64,000 nucleotides of DNA from Legionellaceae bacterium (lineage in GTDB: Bacteria > Pseudomonadota > Gammaproteobacteria > Legionellales > Legionellaceae). Location: positions 1-64,000 of the forward strand of contig JAGOTG010000007.1 of assembly GCA_018061965.1 (NCBI GenBank), given 5' to 3'. How positions within the stretch are numbered: position 1 is the stretch's first letter; each line of letters begins with the position of its first letter. The notes under the pieces were generated by a model. It worked only from the letters and a program-made list of their open reading frames with translations. It was not told the DNA's origin and ran no database searches. The position numbers and the translations under genes were made by a program. Below, piece by piece: positions 18,827-28,495 of the stretch.

Positions 18827-20974
18827 ATGTCTAATGCAACTTGGTTACAAGGCTTAAATCCAGCACAAAACTCTGCTGTGACCGCGCCATTACAACATCT
18901 TTTGATATTGGCCGGTGCGGGTTCTGGAAAAACTCGCGTTTTGGTAAGTCGAATTGCGCATTTGGTGCATACGGGGCAAGTGGCGTTGGATGGGGTATTG
19001 GCTGTGACTTTTACCAATAAAGCGGCTGGTGAGATGAAATCCCGTTTGCATACTATTTTACAGCATTCATTGACGGATTTTTGGATTGGGACATTTCATG
19101 GTATCTGTCATCGGTTATTACGCCGGCATTATGAAACCGCCAAATTGCCACAAGCTTTTCAAATTTTAGACAGTGATGATCAAGCGCGGATGATCAAACG
19201 CGTGATGGCTGATTTGCAATTGGATCCTGAACAGTGGCCTGTGAAACAAGCCCAAGCATTTATCAATAATAATAAAGATGAGGGCTTGCGCGCACAGCAA
19301 GTTTTTTGTCCAAGTTTTGGTCCTGCGAAAACTTGGTTAAGAATTTATACTGCCTATGAACAAGCTTGTCAGACAGCAGGTGTGATTGACTTTGCGGAGA
19401 TTCTGCTGCGTACGCATGAGTTATTGAGAGATAATCCAGATTTATTGGCACATTATCAGGCGCGTTTTCAGACGATTTTAGTCGATGAGTTTCAAGATAC
19501 CAATACGGTCCAATATGCGTGGATCAAACTTTTAGCTGGCCAACATGCCAAAGTGATGGTGGTAGGCGATGATGATCAATCGATTTATGGTTGGCGAGGC
19601 GCAAAAGTAGAAAACATACAGCGGTTTTCTAAAGATTTTCCGGGTACGCAAACGATTCGTTTGGAGCAAAACTATCGCTCGAGTTCGACTATTTTACAGG
19701 CAGCCAATGCACTAATAACCCACAATCAGACTCGAATGGGAAAGTCCTTATGGACTGAGGGGCATGAAGGCGAAAAAATCATCCTTTTTTCTGCATTCAA
19801 TGAGCTTGAAGAGGCGCGTTTTGTGAGTGAACGGGTCAGCATGGAATCCAAACGTGGCTGTCCGTTGCAGGATATCGCGGTATTGTATCGTTCGAATGCG
19901 CAATCTCGGGTATTGGAGGAAGCATTTTTACGTGCCGGTATTGCTTACCGAATCCATGGCGGGGTGCGATTTTTTGAGCGGGCTGAAGTCAAGGATGCGT
20001 TGGCGTACCTGCGTTTAATTTTGAACCGCAATGATGATAATGCTTTTGATCGGGTGGTGAATTTACCAGCGAGAGGCATTGGCGAGAAAACCTTGGATAC
20101 GGTGCGTGCTTTGGCGCGTACGGAAGGGTTGTCTTTGTGGGCTGCAGCAACGCAGATCCTGCAGCATAATGCTTTGACCCAGCGTGCGGGCAATGCCTTA
20201 GCATTGTTCTTAAATTTGATTGAGATGTTACAAGAAGAAATCCATGAGCTGCCGCTAGAAGATCAGTTCAGTAGGGTGATCAATCAGTCTGGCTTATATA
20301 CGTATTATGCTGGAATGAAAGGGGATGTGGCTGAATCCAAATTACAAAATCTTCAAGAATTGGTCAATGCTGCGAAAGAGTTTCGTTATGAAGAGGAAGA
20401 GGAGCTGCCTTATTTGGTGAGTTTCTTAGCGCATGCCTCTTTGGAAGCGGGGGATTTGCAAGCCAGTGAGCATGAGGATTCAGTCCAAATGATGACACTG
20501 CATGCTGCGAAAGGTTTGGAGTTTCCCTGCGTGTTTTTAGTAGGAATGGAAGAGGGCTTATTCCCAGCTAAGCAATCTGCCACCGAACCGGGACGTATCG
20601 AAGAAGAACGACGTTTATGCTACGTAGGGATGACCCGTGCTATGCAGCGTTTGGTGCTGTCATATGCAGAAGTGAGACGGCAATACGGGCGGGAAGAATA
20701 TCATCGACCTTCGCGGTTTTTGCAGGAAATTCCTGCAGAATTACTAGATGAAATCCGAAATAATGGGCGCTCGACTTCTCAAGGTTCCATTCCTGTCGCA
20801 ACACGAACCCAGCATGCATCAGGTTGGAAATTGGGTCAAAATGTGCAGCACGCTCATTTTGGTAGTGGCGTGATCTTAGCTATTGAAGGACAAGGAGCGC
20901 ATACCAGGGTGCAAGTCAAATTTGCTGAGCAAGGCACCAAATGGTTGGTTTTGGCGTATGCGAATTTGGTGTGA
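18827..20974 (+). CDS. uvrD: UvrD-type DNA helicase II
   Basis: This is an SF1A 3'-5' helicase for nucleotide excision and mismatch repair. The 715-aa product has motif I AGAGSGKTRVL, motif Ia AVTFTNKAAGEM, and TFHGICHRLL. The Walker B region VDEFQDTN, motif III GDDDQSIYGWRGA, motif IV EQNYRSS, motif V MTLHAAKGLEF and motif VI EERRLCYVGMTRA follow. The C-terminal ~50 residues (GQNVQHAHFGSGVILAIEG) fit the UvrD/PcrA tail. A GTG two codons upstream (18821) is an alternative start. UvrD is preferred over Rep by the tail, but without a search I cannot fully exclude a Rep/PcrA name. Confidence 0.93.
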   Translation: MSNATWLQGLNPAQNSAVTAPLQHLLILAGAGSGKTRVLVSRIAHLVHTGQVALDGVLAVTFTNKAAGEMKSRLHTILQHSLTDFWIGTFHGICHRLLRRHYETAKLPQAFQILDSDDQARMIKRVMADLQLDPEQWPVKQAQAFINNNKDEGLRAQQVFCPSFGPAKTWLRIYTAYEQACQTAGVIDFAEILLRTHELLRDNPDLLAHYQARFQTILVDEFQDTNTVQYAWIKLLAGQHAKVMVVGDDDQSIYGWRGAKVENIQRFSKDFPGTQTIRLEQNYRSSSTILQAANALITHNQTRMGKSLWTEGHEGEKIILFSAFNELEEARFVSERVSMESKRGCPLQDIAVLYRSNAQSRVLEEAFLRAGIAYRIHGGVRFFERAEVKDALAYLRLILNRNDDNAFDRVVNLPARGIGEKTLDTVRALARTEGLSLWAAATQILQHNALTQRAGNALALFLNLIEMLQEEIHELPLEDQFSRVINQSGLYTYYAGMKGDVAESKLQNLQELVNAAKEFRYEEEEELPYLVSFLAHASLEAGDLQASEHEDSVQMMTLHAAKGLEFPCVFLVGMEEGLFPAKQSATEPGRIEEERRLCYVGMTRAMQRLVLSYAEVRRQYGREEYHRPSRFLQEIPAELLDEIRNNGRSTSQGSIPVATRTQHASGWKLGQNVQHAHFGSGVILAIEGQGAHTRVQVKFAEQGTKWLVLAYANLV

Positions 20975-21005
20975 TGAGGTTGTCACCACGGGGCGAAGGG
21001 AAAAC

Positions 21006-22202
21006 CTAAGATTGGCTATTTTGATAGGCTTTCGGTACCAATAACCAATAACGCCCTGTGCTTTTCATTTTTCCTGCAATGGCTGCGGCGTCATTGCCAT
21101 TGCCCCAATAGACATCGCCACGTACCGTACCGCGGATAGCGCCGCCTGTATCTTGAGCAATCATTAAGCGATGCAGGGGGTGCTGCGCATCGGAATGCGG
21201 ATCGGGATAGGAGGTGCTTAACCAAACTGGCGCGCCTAGCGGTACCCATTCTGGATCGACTGCCAAAGAATAGCCTTGGGTGAGCTGGGTACCTTGGGTA
21301 CCAAATGCCCCTTTTTTCTTAAGAATTTGAAAAAAAACAAATGAACGATTTTTATGAATGATATCGGCTTGTTCTTTAGGATGGGTTTCCAAATAGGCAC
21401 GGATACTTTGAATAGTTACTTTGTTGGCAGGCAATCTATGACGCTCAATCAAAACGCGGCCAATCGCAGTATAAGGCAACCCATTTTGTGCGGCATAGCC
21501 TATGCTTATTTGTGTGCCGTCGGTGAAATTTAGGATAGCAGAGCCTTGGATTTCAATTAATAAGCGGTCGATGGGATTGCTCACATAGGCAATAACCGGT
21601 GCGGTTTCGGCAATAGCGCCTTGGTCGATTTCCTCACGAGAATAAAATGGCAACATGCTCTTGTTTTTCAGGCGTCCCGTCAATTGGCGTGCGGGTAATT
21701 TAGGATCAAAGTCGTTTAAATTGATTTGAATTAAATTACTAGGTACCCCATAAATAGGTACGGAATACTCTGCCGATTTGGTCAAGCTGGCGGGGATTGC
21801 TGGCAGATAGTACCCCGTGAATAATCCTGTAATCGCTTGAGTTTTGATAAACTCCATTGGTTGAAACCAAGTTTCGAAAAATTGTTTCGCCACGTCTTCG
21901 GATTCCGTGTTTAATGCAGTAGCGGCTTCACAAACTGGTTGCCAATCTTTTGCTTGTAATTCAAACCAGCGATTTCCCATTGAGCGAGTGGGGTTTTGTT
22001 TGAGTACATAACGACAAGACAATTGAAAGGTACGCAAAGAGGCTAAAGCTTGGGTTGATTGCCAGCCGGGTAAAGTGGAAAAGGAGGTTGCTATGACTTG
22101 CAGCTCACGTGAGGGCTTAGGCGCAAACGTATACCATAGCGCAGCGCTCCCCCCAAGAACGACAAGCGCTGCCAACAGAATGTATAGAGATTTGTATCGC
22201 AT
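21006..22202 (-). CDS. mltA: Membrane-bound lytic murein transglycosylase A
   Basis: The enzyme cleaves peptidoglycan between MurNAc and GlcNAc with 1,6-anhydro product formation. The 398-aa product has an N-terminal signal anchor (~5-25), the MltA barrel region (TGYYLPAIPASL, then IQGSAILNFTDGTQ), and a 3D domain. That domain reads MIAQDTGGAIRGTVRGDVYW, with the catalytic Asp pattern. There is no lipobox cysteine at the end of the signal, so it is probably an anchored or periplasmic form. It ends the minus-strand cluster with the HPt and carrier-thioesterase genes. Confidence 0.92.
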   Translation of the reverse strand: MRYKSLYILLAALVVLGGSAALWYTFAPKPSRELQVIATSFSTLPGWQSTQALASLRTFQLSCRYVLKQNPTRSMGNRWFELQAKDWQPVCEAATALNTESEDVAKQFFETWFQPMEFIKTQAITGLFTGYYLPAIPASLTKSAEYSVPIYGVPSNLIQINLNDFDPKLPARQLTGRLKNKSMLPFYSREEIDQGAIAETAPVIAYVSNPIDRLLIEIQGSAILNFTDGTQISIGYAAQNGLPYTAIGRVLIERHRLPANKVTIQSIRAYLETHPKEQADIIHKNRSFVFFQILKKKGAFGTQGTQLTQGYSLAVDPEWVPLGAPVWLSTSYPDPHSDAQHPLHRLMIAQDTGGAIRGTVRGDVYWGNGNDAAAIAGKMKSTGRYWLLVPKAYQNSQS

Positions 22203-22203
22203 T

Positions 22204-22644
22204 TCAGACCTTAGTGTTCTCTTCGTTTTGCGTGCGTTTTTCTAGATCCAACCATTGTTGAATTGCATGTTGAGTGTCATCGAAAATTTGCATAAATTGT
22301 TGATACAAGGCAGGTAAAAGCCGGGTATGCCCAGTATGGTAGTAACGCTCTAAATTTTGACACGCATATTGCATTTTCATGAGACCTAAATACATGATCC
22401 CACCCATTATTTTATGGGTCAGTTTTTCAATTTTATCCCAATCTTGAGCGACAAAGGCTGTGGTAAGCTTTTGTTTTTCGACGGGCATTTCCTGCAAAAA
22501 AAACTCCTGTAACATCATGACTAAAAGTGCTTTATTATGATTGAGATGTGACAACGCGGCATTTGAATCGATGTAAGGATACGCCTCTAAATCAAATAAT
22601 GGGAGCTCTGTTTCGTCGATGCTCAAGTTTTTAAGCCATTCCAT
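22204..22644 (-). CDS. HPt-domain phosphotransfer protein
   Basis: The 146-aa product is a single four-helix HPt-like domain. The motif LTHKIMGGIMYLGL (~75-88) matches the phospho-accepting H-x-[IL]-x-G segment of HPt modules, with the candidate His at ~77. Such proteins relay phosphate between hybrid kinases and response regulators. It overlaps the carrier-thioesterase gene upstream by 14 bp and ends one base before mltA begins. No hybrid kinase is adjacent, so the partner is unknown. Confidence 0.75.
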   Translation of the reverse strand: MEWLKNLSIDETELPLFDLEAYPYIDSNAALSHLNHNKALLVMMLQEFFLQEMPVEKQKLTTAFVAQDWDKIEKLTHKIMGGIMYLGLMKMQYACQNLERYYHTGHTRLLPALYQQFMQIFDDTQHAIQQWLDLEKRTQNEENTKV

Positions 22645-24184
22645 GGATAGTTTCCTTTAGATATTGGGTGATGTGATGACTGATCCATCGTATATGAGGC
22701 CATTGAAGAATAGAATCATGATCACATGCGATGAGGTGGGTCTCTAGGGGCTCGGTGGTATATAAATTCAAAGAATGAGCGGCTGCATAGTTTCCCATTT
22801 GCAGGGTGGCTTTAAATAAAACTATTTTTTTAGAAATTTTAGTGGGCGAATAGGCCATGCTTAAATCTTGCAGTTGATTATAATAGGTTACCATCCTAGG
22901 TTGCGACTCAGACTGTATTGCTGTGCTGAGTTGACTATCATGGAGCTTGGTACTGGTTTCGATCCAGGTATCAAATGCGATGAAGCTATGCACGCAATCA
23001 GCTAAATTTTTGTGTTCTAATTGTCTAATCATTTCCAATGCGAGTAACCCACCAAACGCATAGCCGGCCAAAATGAATGGTGCTGTAGATAAGTGTTTCA
23101 GCAATAAATGATTATAGTAAGTAGCCATGGAGACCATGTCATCGAATAAAAAACGATGCGTATCAATACTCGGATCTTGAATAAGGTAGCAGGGTTGGTC
23201 ATCCGGTAAAGCTTTGATAAGGTCTAGATAACAGCATCCTGTACCCCCTTCGGGATGAATAAAAATAATGGGTAATTTATGCGGCTGTCCGGCCTTGATT
23301 TGTTTTAATGAATGCTGATGCATTTGGGTATGAGAGATGATGGTGGCGAATTGAGTTTTGCTAAGTATATCAGAGATCTGGTCACTCAATAATTTGGCCG
23401 TCGCATGGATATACAATATTGAGAAATTAATGGATACATGAAATTGATTATTCAGGATTTGGATCAGGTTTAAGGCCGAGATGGACGTACCACCTAAATC
23501 AAAAAATTCGGTGTTGATGCCAACTAGACTGGCATCAATCTGCAATACTTCAGCAAAGATCGCAATAATTTTATTCTGCAATAAATTCTGAGGCGACTCA
23601 TAAGGATGCTTAGCCAAATGCGTTTCAATAATGGAGGGGGCTTTTGAAATTTGATCAACAATGACAGCACTAAGCATCCTGTAGAATTCTAACGTGTAGG
23701 GGGGCTGTCCTAATTGATCAGCCAGTGGGGAATCAATGATTGGCAGGGACTTATGCTGCAAAATTTCTGATGATTGAACGATACAAAGCGTATTGCTTTG
23801 GGCGATTCTTTGCTGGATTCGCGTGCTGATACTTGTATAAAATTCAGTTTCTTCAATATGATCCGCAGGGGTAGGGCTAAACAGTATTAAGAGAGGCACC
23901 CGCATGGTCGCGTGAGCAGTCGTGAGCGTGTAAGAGAACTCGGTAATAAATTGCTCTATTGCAGGAGATTGTGGTGTAGCTGTGTAGGGGATTAAGTCGC
24001 TCAAACGGATAAGCAGGACATTAAAGCCATTTCGATTTTTTTGAAACTCGCTGTTAGACAATAGGAGTTGGGAGAAAACTTGTTGGGTGACAAAAAGAAT
24101 TTTGGGTTGAGACGAGGGAGGGAGGAGTTCCATCAATTGTGAGTGCATCACATCGGCAGTAAATGTGGATGTTATGACAATCAT
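22631..24184 (-). CDS. Stand-alone carrier protein-thioesterase (NRPS/PKS tail-like), nucleophile Ser replaced
   Basis: The 517-aa product resembles the end of a nonribosomal peptide or polyketide synthase. The N-terminal ~200 residues look like the FkbH/SGNH-like segment seen in such enzymes (ADQLGQPPYTLEFYRML). A carrier domain follows with the phosphopantetheine site FFDLGGTSIS (~224-233), then a type-I thioesterase from ~305. The nucleophile elbow reads AGYAFGG (~371-376), with Ala (GCG codon) where G-[WY]-S-x-G-G is expected. The His motif ACDHDSIL (~490) is present. Hydrolysis by the usual triad therefore seems impaired. No adenylation or condensation gene is nearby. Confidence 0.8.
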   Translation of the reverse strand: MIVITSTFTADVMHSQLMELLPPSSQPKILFVTQQVFSQLLLSNSEFQKNRNGFNVLLIRLSDLIPYTATPQSPAIEQFITEFSYTLTTAHATMRVPLLILFSPTPADHIEETEFYTSISTRIQQRIAQSNTLCIVQSSEILQHKSLPIIDSPLADQLGQPPYTLEFYRMLSAVIVDQISKAPSIIETHLAKHPYESPQNLLQNKIIAIFAEVLQIDASLVGINTEFFDLGGTSISALNLIQILNNQFHVSINFSILYIHATAKLLSDQISDILSKTQFATIISHTQMHQHSLKQIKAGQPHKLPIIFIHPEGGTGCCYLDLIKALPDDQPCYLIQDPSIDTHRFLFDDMVSMATYYNHLLLKHLSTAPFILAGYAFGGLLALEMIRQLEHKNLADCVHSFIAFDTWIETSTKLHDSQLSTAIQSESQPRMVTYYNQLQDLSMAYSPTKISKKIVLFKATLQMGNYAAAHSLNLYTTEPLETHLIACDHDSILQWPHIRWISHHITQYLKETIHGMA

Positions 24185-24332
24185 GTCTCAGTCTCGAGTG
24201 CTGCGTCCAAAGTCTATAGGTCATTATAAGCGAATTTATCATGAGACTAAAGACAAGTTTTCAATAGCTTGAATTTTGTTGTTTCCAATGGTAGGGTGCG
24301 TGTTTGTCGTTAACAAGTTTAATGAGGATAAA

Positions 24333-25118
24333 ATGAAAAATAATAATATTCTGACCATAAGTGTATTGGCGGCCTCTCTGACTGCTTCTTTGGCCTATGC
24401 AGATGCCCCGACAACGTTCACTCCTGCCCAAAAAGTAGAAATTGGGCAAATTATTCGTGACTATTTGGTAAAAGATAATCCAGCAGTACTGATTGAAGCT
24501 ACACAAGCTTTACAGAGTCAGCAACAGGCTCAGGTTCAGAAAAAAGCGCAGTCTGCGATTGCTCAGAATGGCGGTGCTTTGGTGGGTGGTACTTTGACCG
24601 TTGCAGGTAATCCGAAAGGCGATGTGACTTTGGTCGAGTTTTTTGATTATGCATGTGGGCATTGTATTAAGATGAAACCTGTTATTAATGCATTGATCAA
24701 GAAAAATCCAAATTTACGCGTAGTATTCAAAGAGTTTCCAATTTTTGGTAAAGATTCTGACACGGCTTCTCGCGTAGCAATCGTAGCAGCTATGCACGGA
24801 AAATATATGAAGTTCCAAAATGCTGCGTTCAAAGCAGACCAGCATCTCGATGAGAAAACCATCCTTGCAATAGCGAAAAAGATCGGATTGAATATGTCGA
24901 CTTTAAAAACTGAAATGGAAAGCAAAGCGGTGACGGATGCGCTCGATGAAAGTCGTGCATTAGCAGAGTCTATCCATCTAATGGGTACGCCAGCATTAGT
25001 TCTTTTATCTACGCCGGAAGGTAAGTTTAAACCAGGTTCAAAAACTGCCTTTATTCCAGGTGCTGCTTCCGAAGAGACTATTCAAGAGTTGATTACTAGT
25101 TTTACTACGAGCAAATAA
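24333..25118 (+). CDS. Com1/DsbA2-like periplasmic thiol oxidoreductase
   Basis: The 261-aa product starts with a signal peptide (MKNNNILTISVLAASLTASL...AYA) and an N-terminal helical segment (~25-85) for dimerisation. A DsbA-type thioredoxin fold follows with the active site CGHC (~109-112) and cis-Pro in GTPAL. The architecture matches Coxiella Com1 and Legionella DsbA2, which form or isomerise disulfides at the cell envelope. ATG 24333 follows GAGG. It is divergent from the carrier-thioesterase gene. A large hairpin follows directly after the stop codon. Confidence 0.9.
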   Translation: MKNNNILTISVLAASLTASLAYADAPTTFTPAQKVEIGQIIRDYLVKDNPAVLIEATQALQSQQQAQVQKKAQSAIAQNGGALVGGTLTVAGNPKGDVTLVEFFDYACGHCIKMKPVINALIKKNPNLRVVFKEFPIFGKDSDTASRVAIVAAMHGKYMKFQNAAFKADQHLDEKTILAIAKKIGLNMSTLKTEMESKAVTDALDESRALAESIHLMGTPALVLLSTPEGKFKPGSKTAFIPGAASEETIQELITSFTTSK

Positions 25119-25119
25119 G

Positions 25120-25217
25120 GTAACTCCCCAGGCACGCCATCCTGAACGCGTCTTTTCGTGCGAAGGATCTCTGGATTGAGCATTGCGCTGAGTTCAGGAT
25201 GGCGTGCCTGGGGTTAC
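25120..25217. repeat. Long inverted repeat between the com1-like gene and glyQ
   Basis: The left arm 25120-25147 (GTAACTCCCCAGGCACGCCA...) and right arm 25192-25217 (ending GCCTGGGGTTAC) match over about 26 bp with a 2-base bulge. The centre holds CGAAGGATCT, typical of GTCATCC-type repeats. It could act as a terminator for the gene before it. It lies 18 bp ahead of the glyQ start. Confidence 0.85.
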
Positions 25218-25235
25218 AATAATAGGGTGGTTTTC

Positions 25236-26120
25236 ATGGCTGGGCCCAAAACGTTTCAAGAGATTATTTTAACTTTGCAACAATTCTGGGCTGACCAGGG
25301 TTGTGTTATTTTACAACCTCTCGATATGGAAGTCGGGGCTGGGACGTTTCATCCCGCTACGTTTCTGCGCGCAATTGGCCCCAAGCCATGGGCTGCGGCC
25401 TATGTGCAACCCTCCAGACGTCCCACCGATGGTCGGTATGGGGACAATCCGAATCGCGTGCAGCATTATTATCAGTTTCAAGTTGTGTTAAAGCCGTCTC
25501 CTTTGGATATTCAAGAGAAATATTTGGAATCATTACGGGTATTAGGTGTGGACCCGTTGTGTGATGATATTCGCTTTGTGGAAGACAATTGGGAGTCGCC
25601 TACTTTAGGGGCTTGGGGATTGGGTTGGGAAGTGTGGCAAAACGGGATGGAAGTTTCTCAATTTACCTATTTTCAACAAGTAGGTGGTTTAGCCTGTAAA
25701 CCTGTTACGGGTGAATTAACCTATGGTTTAGAGCGTTTGGCAATGTCCCTATTAGGCATTGACCGCATTTTTGACATTCCCTGGGCGCATACTGAGCACG
25801 GCTTGGTGACGTACGGTGATGTTTTTTATCAAAACGAAGTCCAACAGTCCGCGTATAATTTTGAATATGCTGATGTAGACATGCTGTTGCAACAATTTGA
25901 TGCGTATGCACTGCAAGCCAAACAATTGGTGGAGCGGAAACTCCCTTTGCCGGCGTATGAAATGGTGATCAAAGCCTCTCATGCGTTTAATTTGTTAGAT
26001 GCGCGCCGTGCGATCTCAGTGACGGAGCGGCAACGCTATATTTTACGCGTGCGTGAATTATCGCGCTTGGTGGCGCATTGTTATGCTGAATTGGATAGCG
26101 GCTCAGAATTGGGTCAATAG
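25236..26120 (+). CDS. glyQ: Glycyl-tRNA synthetase alpha subunit
   Basis: This is the catalytic class II subunit of the bacterial (alpha-beta)2 glycyl-tRNA synthetase. The 294-aa product begins [20 protein letters not shown] and carries [33 protein letters not shown] and GLERLAMSL, which are near-invariant in GlyQ. ATG 25236 follows AGGGTGG. A longer frame from 25158 exists only because the upstream inverted repeat is open, and is rejected. glyS follows after a repeat element, so the two are separated more than usual (224 bp). Confidence 0.97.
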   Translation: MAGPKTFQEIILTLQQFWADQGCVILQPLDMEVGAGTFHPATFLRAIGPKPWAAAYVQPSRRPTDGRYGDNPNRVQHYYQFQVVLKPSPLDIQEKYLESLRVLGVDPLCDDIRFVEDNWESPTLGAWGLGWEVWQNGMEVSQFTYFQQVGGLACKPVTGELTYGLERLAMSLLGIDRIFDIPWAHTEHGLVTYGDVFYQNEVQQSAYNFEYADVDMLLQQFDAYALQAKQLVERKLPLPAYEMVIKASHAFNLLDARRAISVTERQRYILRVRELSRLVAHCYAELDSGSELGQ

Positions 26121-26148
26121 TTGTTACGCTACGTTTCATTAATTTTGA

Positions 26149-26270
26149 GTAGAGTGATTAATTTTTAATAGAATGAGTAGGTTGGGCCTTGGCCCAACAG
26201 CAGTGCTTCGTTGGGCCAAGGCCCAACCTACTATTCTATTAACAGGTCAATTAATAATTAAAGGACTATA
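26149..26270. repeat. MITE-like palindromic element between glyQ and glyS
   Basis: The 53-bp core at 26178-26230 differs from the 5464-5516 core by only one base in the arms and has the same loop (AGCAGTGCTTC). The right end (26245-26270, GGTCAATTAATAATTAAAGG then ACTATA) is the inverse of the 5423 end. The left end is diverged. The insertion splits the usual glyQ-glyS spacing. Confidence 0.78.
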
Positions 26271-26344
26271 AAATAAAACGCGATGCTCAACGAAAATAGA
26301 ACATGGCTAATAAACGAAGTAGGAATGCTCCTTAAGGAAGTAAC

Positions 26345-28414
26345 TTGAACGATTTTCTATTTGAATTAGGTGTGGAAGAATTGCCGGTTGCGGCAGTCCA
26401 CGAACTTTCTGAAGCGCTGTTGGAGCGATTCCGTGCCGCATTGGCGGAAGCTAATATTACGCATGGTTCTCTCAAAAGTTTTGGTTCGCCACGCCGTTTG
26501 GCGCTGTTAGCGCGTGATGTGGCGGCAGCTCAAGCGAGTCAGGTCAAATCGCGTCGTGGTCCTGCAGTGGCGCAGGATGTGCAAGGGCAGCCTAGCCCTG
26601 CCGTATTGGGTTTCGCGAAATCTTGCGGTGTGGATGTGAGTGAGTTGCAAATTGAGACGACCGACAAAGGGTCATGGTGGACGTCAACGATCCGCACGTC
26701 AGAAATCGCAACGCCGACTTTGTTGCCTGGGATGATTCAGAAAATTTTGGCTGATTTGCCGATTCGCAAACTCATGCGTTGGGGGGCTGGTGACTTGGCG
26801 TTTAGTCGCCCGGTGCATTGGGCAGTGATGCTATGGGGATCCGAGTGCATTGAGACAGATATATTGGGTGTGGTCTCGGGACGGACTTCTTATGGGCATC
26901 GTTTTCATCATCCTGGCGCAGTAGAGATTGCGACACCGGATGCCTATGAAGCAAAACTTTTAGCGGCGTATGTGGTCGCTGATTTTCAGCAACGCCATAC
27001 CATGATTCGCGAGCAAATTACTCAATTAGCGGCGAGTCAACAGTTGAACGCGGTGATTCCAGACGATTTGCTGGCAGAAGTGACGGCTATTGTAGAATGG
27101 CCGCGTGCTTTGCTGGCAGATTTTGATCCGAAGTTTTTAGAAGTGCCTGCTGAGGCTTTGATCGCTGCGATGCAAATCCATCAAAAAAGTTTTGCGTTGT
27201 ATACTCAACAGGACAAGATTGCGCCGCATTTTATTGCAGTGGCCAATATCGACAGTACGGATAAAACCCAAGTAAAAAAAGGCAATGAAAAAGTGATGCA
27301 TGCTCGTTTATCGGATGCAGCATTTTTCTATCAAAAGGACAAAGCGCATGGGCTGGCGGCACAGATCCCCGCTTTAAAACAGGTGGTTTTTCAAACGCAA
27401 CTGGGCAGTTTGGCGGATAAGGCCGAGCGAATTGGTAAAATTATGATGGCATTGCAAGCACCGCTGCAAATTGATGCCCAAGAATTGTCACGGGCCAGTG
27501 CTTTGAGCAAATGCGATTTGTTGACTGGAATGGTCGGTGAGTTTCCTGAATTACAAGGTATTATGGGGTATTATTACGCCCAGCATGCTGGGGAGACTCC
27601 AGCGGTGGCATTGGCTTTACAGGAGCAATATTTACCTCGATTTGCGCAAGATGATTTGCCGACCTCCCCATTAGGGCATGCCTTGTCACTAGCGGATCGG
27701 TTGGATACGTTGTACGGCCTATTTGCGATTGGTCAAAAACCAACCGGCGTCAAAGATCCCTTTAAATTAAGACGTCATGCATTGGCCATTGCTCGAATAT
27801 TATTAGGCTTGCCAGACCTCAGTTTGCAGGCTTGTTTGCAGGCTGCAGCGGATGCATATGGGGGGCAGATAGAGCGCCCAGCGCCTGAACTCCTCTCTGA
27901 GCTCCAAACGTTTATTTTAGAGCGGTTACAATCCTATTACCAAAACCAGCAAGTTCCTATTGAATTGTTTCAAGCGGTGCGAGCTTGCCAATCAGATTGC
28001 TTGTTTGATATGGCGCAACGTATCACAGCTTTGTTGGGATTTATTCAAATGCCTGAAGCACAAGCTTTGTCTGCGATGGCCAAGCGAGTGAATAATGTCC
28101 TGACTCAGGCTGCGCAAAACCGTGAGCTATACGAAGTCAATCCTGACACTTTTGTGGAAGAATCAGAGCGGGTACTCTGGGCGGCAATAGAACAGACCCA
28201 ACAGCGTTTTAAGACGGAAGCAACTCTGGATTATGCGGAAAAATTGCAGATTTTGGTTGCAATACAATCCAAATTGGCAACATTTTTTGACCAAGTTATG
28301 GTGATGGATCCCGATCTCAAATTGCAAAATAACCGCTTAGCATTATTGACGCGGCTACAAGGATTGTTAATATCTATTGCTGACTTGAGTCATTTGGCCT
28401 CGTTGACCAAATGA
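26345..28414 (+). CDS. glyS: Glycyl-tRNA synthetase beta subunit
   Basis: The 689-aa product is the tRNA-binding subunit that works with GlyQ. It starts at TTG 26345 after AAGGAAG (MNDFLFELGVEELPVAAVHE, the family start). It contains SPRRLA, MRWGAGDLAFSRPVHW, the HD-domain-related KCDLLTGMVGEFPELQGIMG segment and QKPTGVKDPFKLRRHALAI. Length and motifs are normal. The non-ATG start may reduce translation relative to glyQ. Confidence 0.97.
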   Translation: MNDFLFELGVEELPVAAVHELSEALLERFRAALAEANITHGSLKSFGSPRRLALLARDVAAAQASQVKSRRGPAVAQDVQGQPSPAVLGFAKSCGVDVSELQIETTDKGSWWTSTIRTSEIATPTLLPGMIQKILADLPIRKLMRWGAGDLAFSRPVHWAVMLWGSECIETDILGVVSGRTSYGHRFHHPGAVEIATPDAYEAKLLAAYVVADFQQRHTMIREQITQLAASQQLNAVIPDDLLAEVTAIVEWPRALLADFDPKFLEVPAEALIAAMQIHQKSFALYTQQDKIAPHFIAVANIDSTDKTQVKKGNEKVMHARLSDAAFFYQKDKAHGLAAQIPALKQVVFQTQLGSLADKAERIGKIMMALQAPLQIDAQELSRASALSKCDLLTGMVGEFPELQGIMGYYYAQHAGETPAVALALQEQYLPRFAQDDLPTSPLGHALSLADRLDTLYGLFAIGQKPTGVKDPFKLRRHALAIARILLGLPDLSLQACLQAAADAYGGQIERPAPELLSELQTFILERLQSYYQNQQVPIELFQAVRACQSDCLFDMAQRITALLGFIQMPEAQALSAMAKRVNNVLTQAAQNRELYEVNPDTFVEESERVLWAAIEQTQQRFKTEATLDYAEKLQILVAIQSKLATFFDQVMVMDPDLKLQNNRLALLTRLQGLLISIADLSHLASLTK

Positions 28415-28441
28415 GGTTTATCGTTATCAGTGAGTACTCTA

Positions 28442-28466
28442 CGTCCCGCGGCTTGACCGCGGGATA
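28442..28466. repeat. GC-rich hairpin after glyS
   Basis: TCCCGCGG-CTTGA-CCGCGGGA is a perfect 8-bp stem with a 5-base loop. It lies 28 bp after the glyS stop and 30 bp before rsmJ. No T-run follows. The CCCGCGGCTTGACCGCGGG core is a common dispersed bacterial repeat unit. Confidence 0.7.
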
Positions 28467-28495
28467 TGAGCACAGTATCAACATTGTAAAATTTT

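Noticed and set aside
25158-25235. Longer start for glyQ
   Set aside because: The extra 26 codons are translated inverted repeat; the family starts MAGPKTF-like and a ribosome site precedes 25236.
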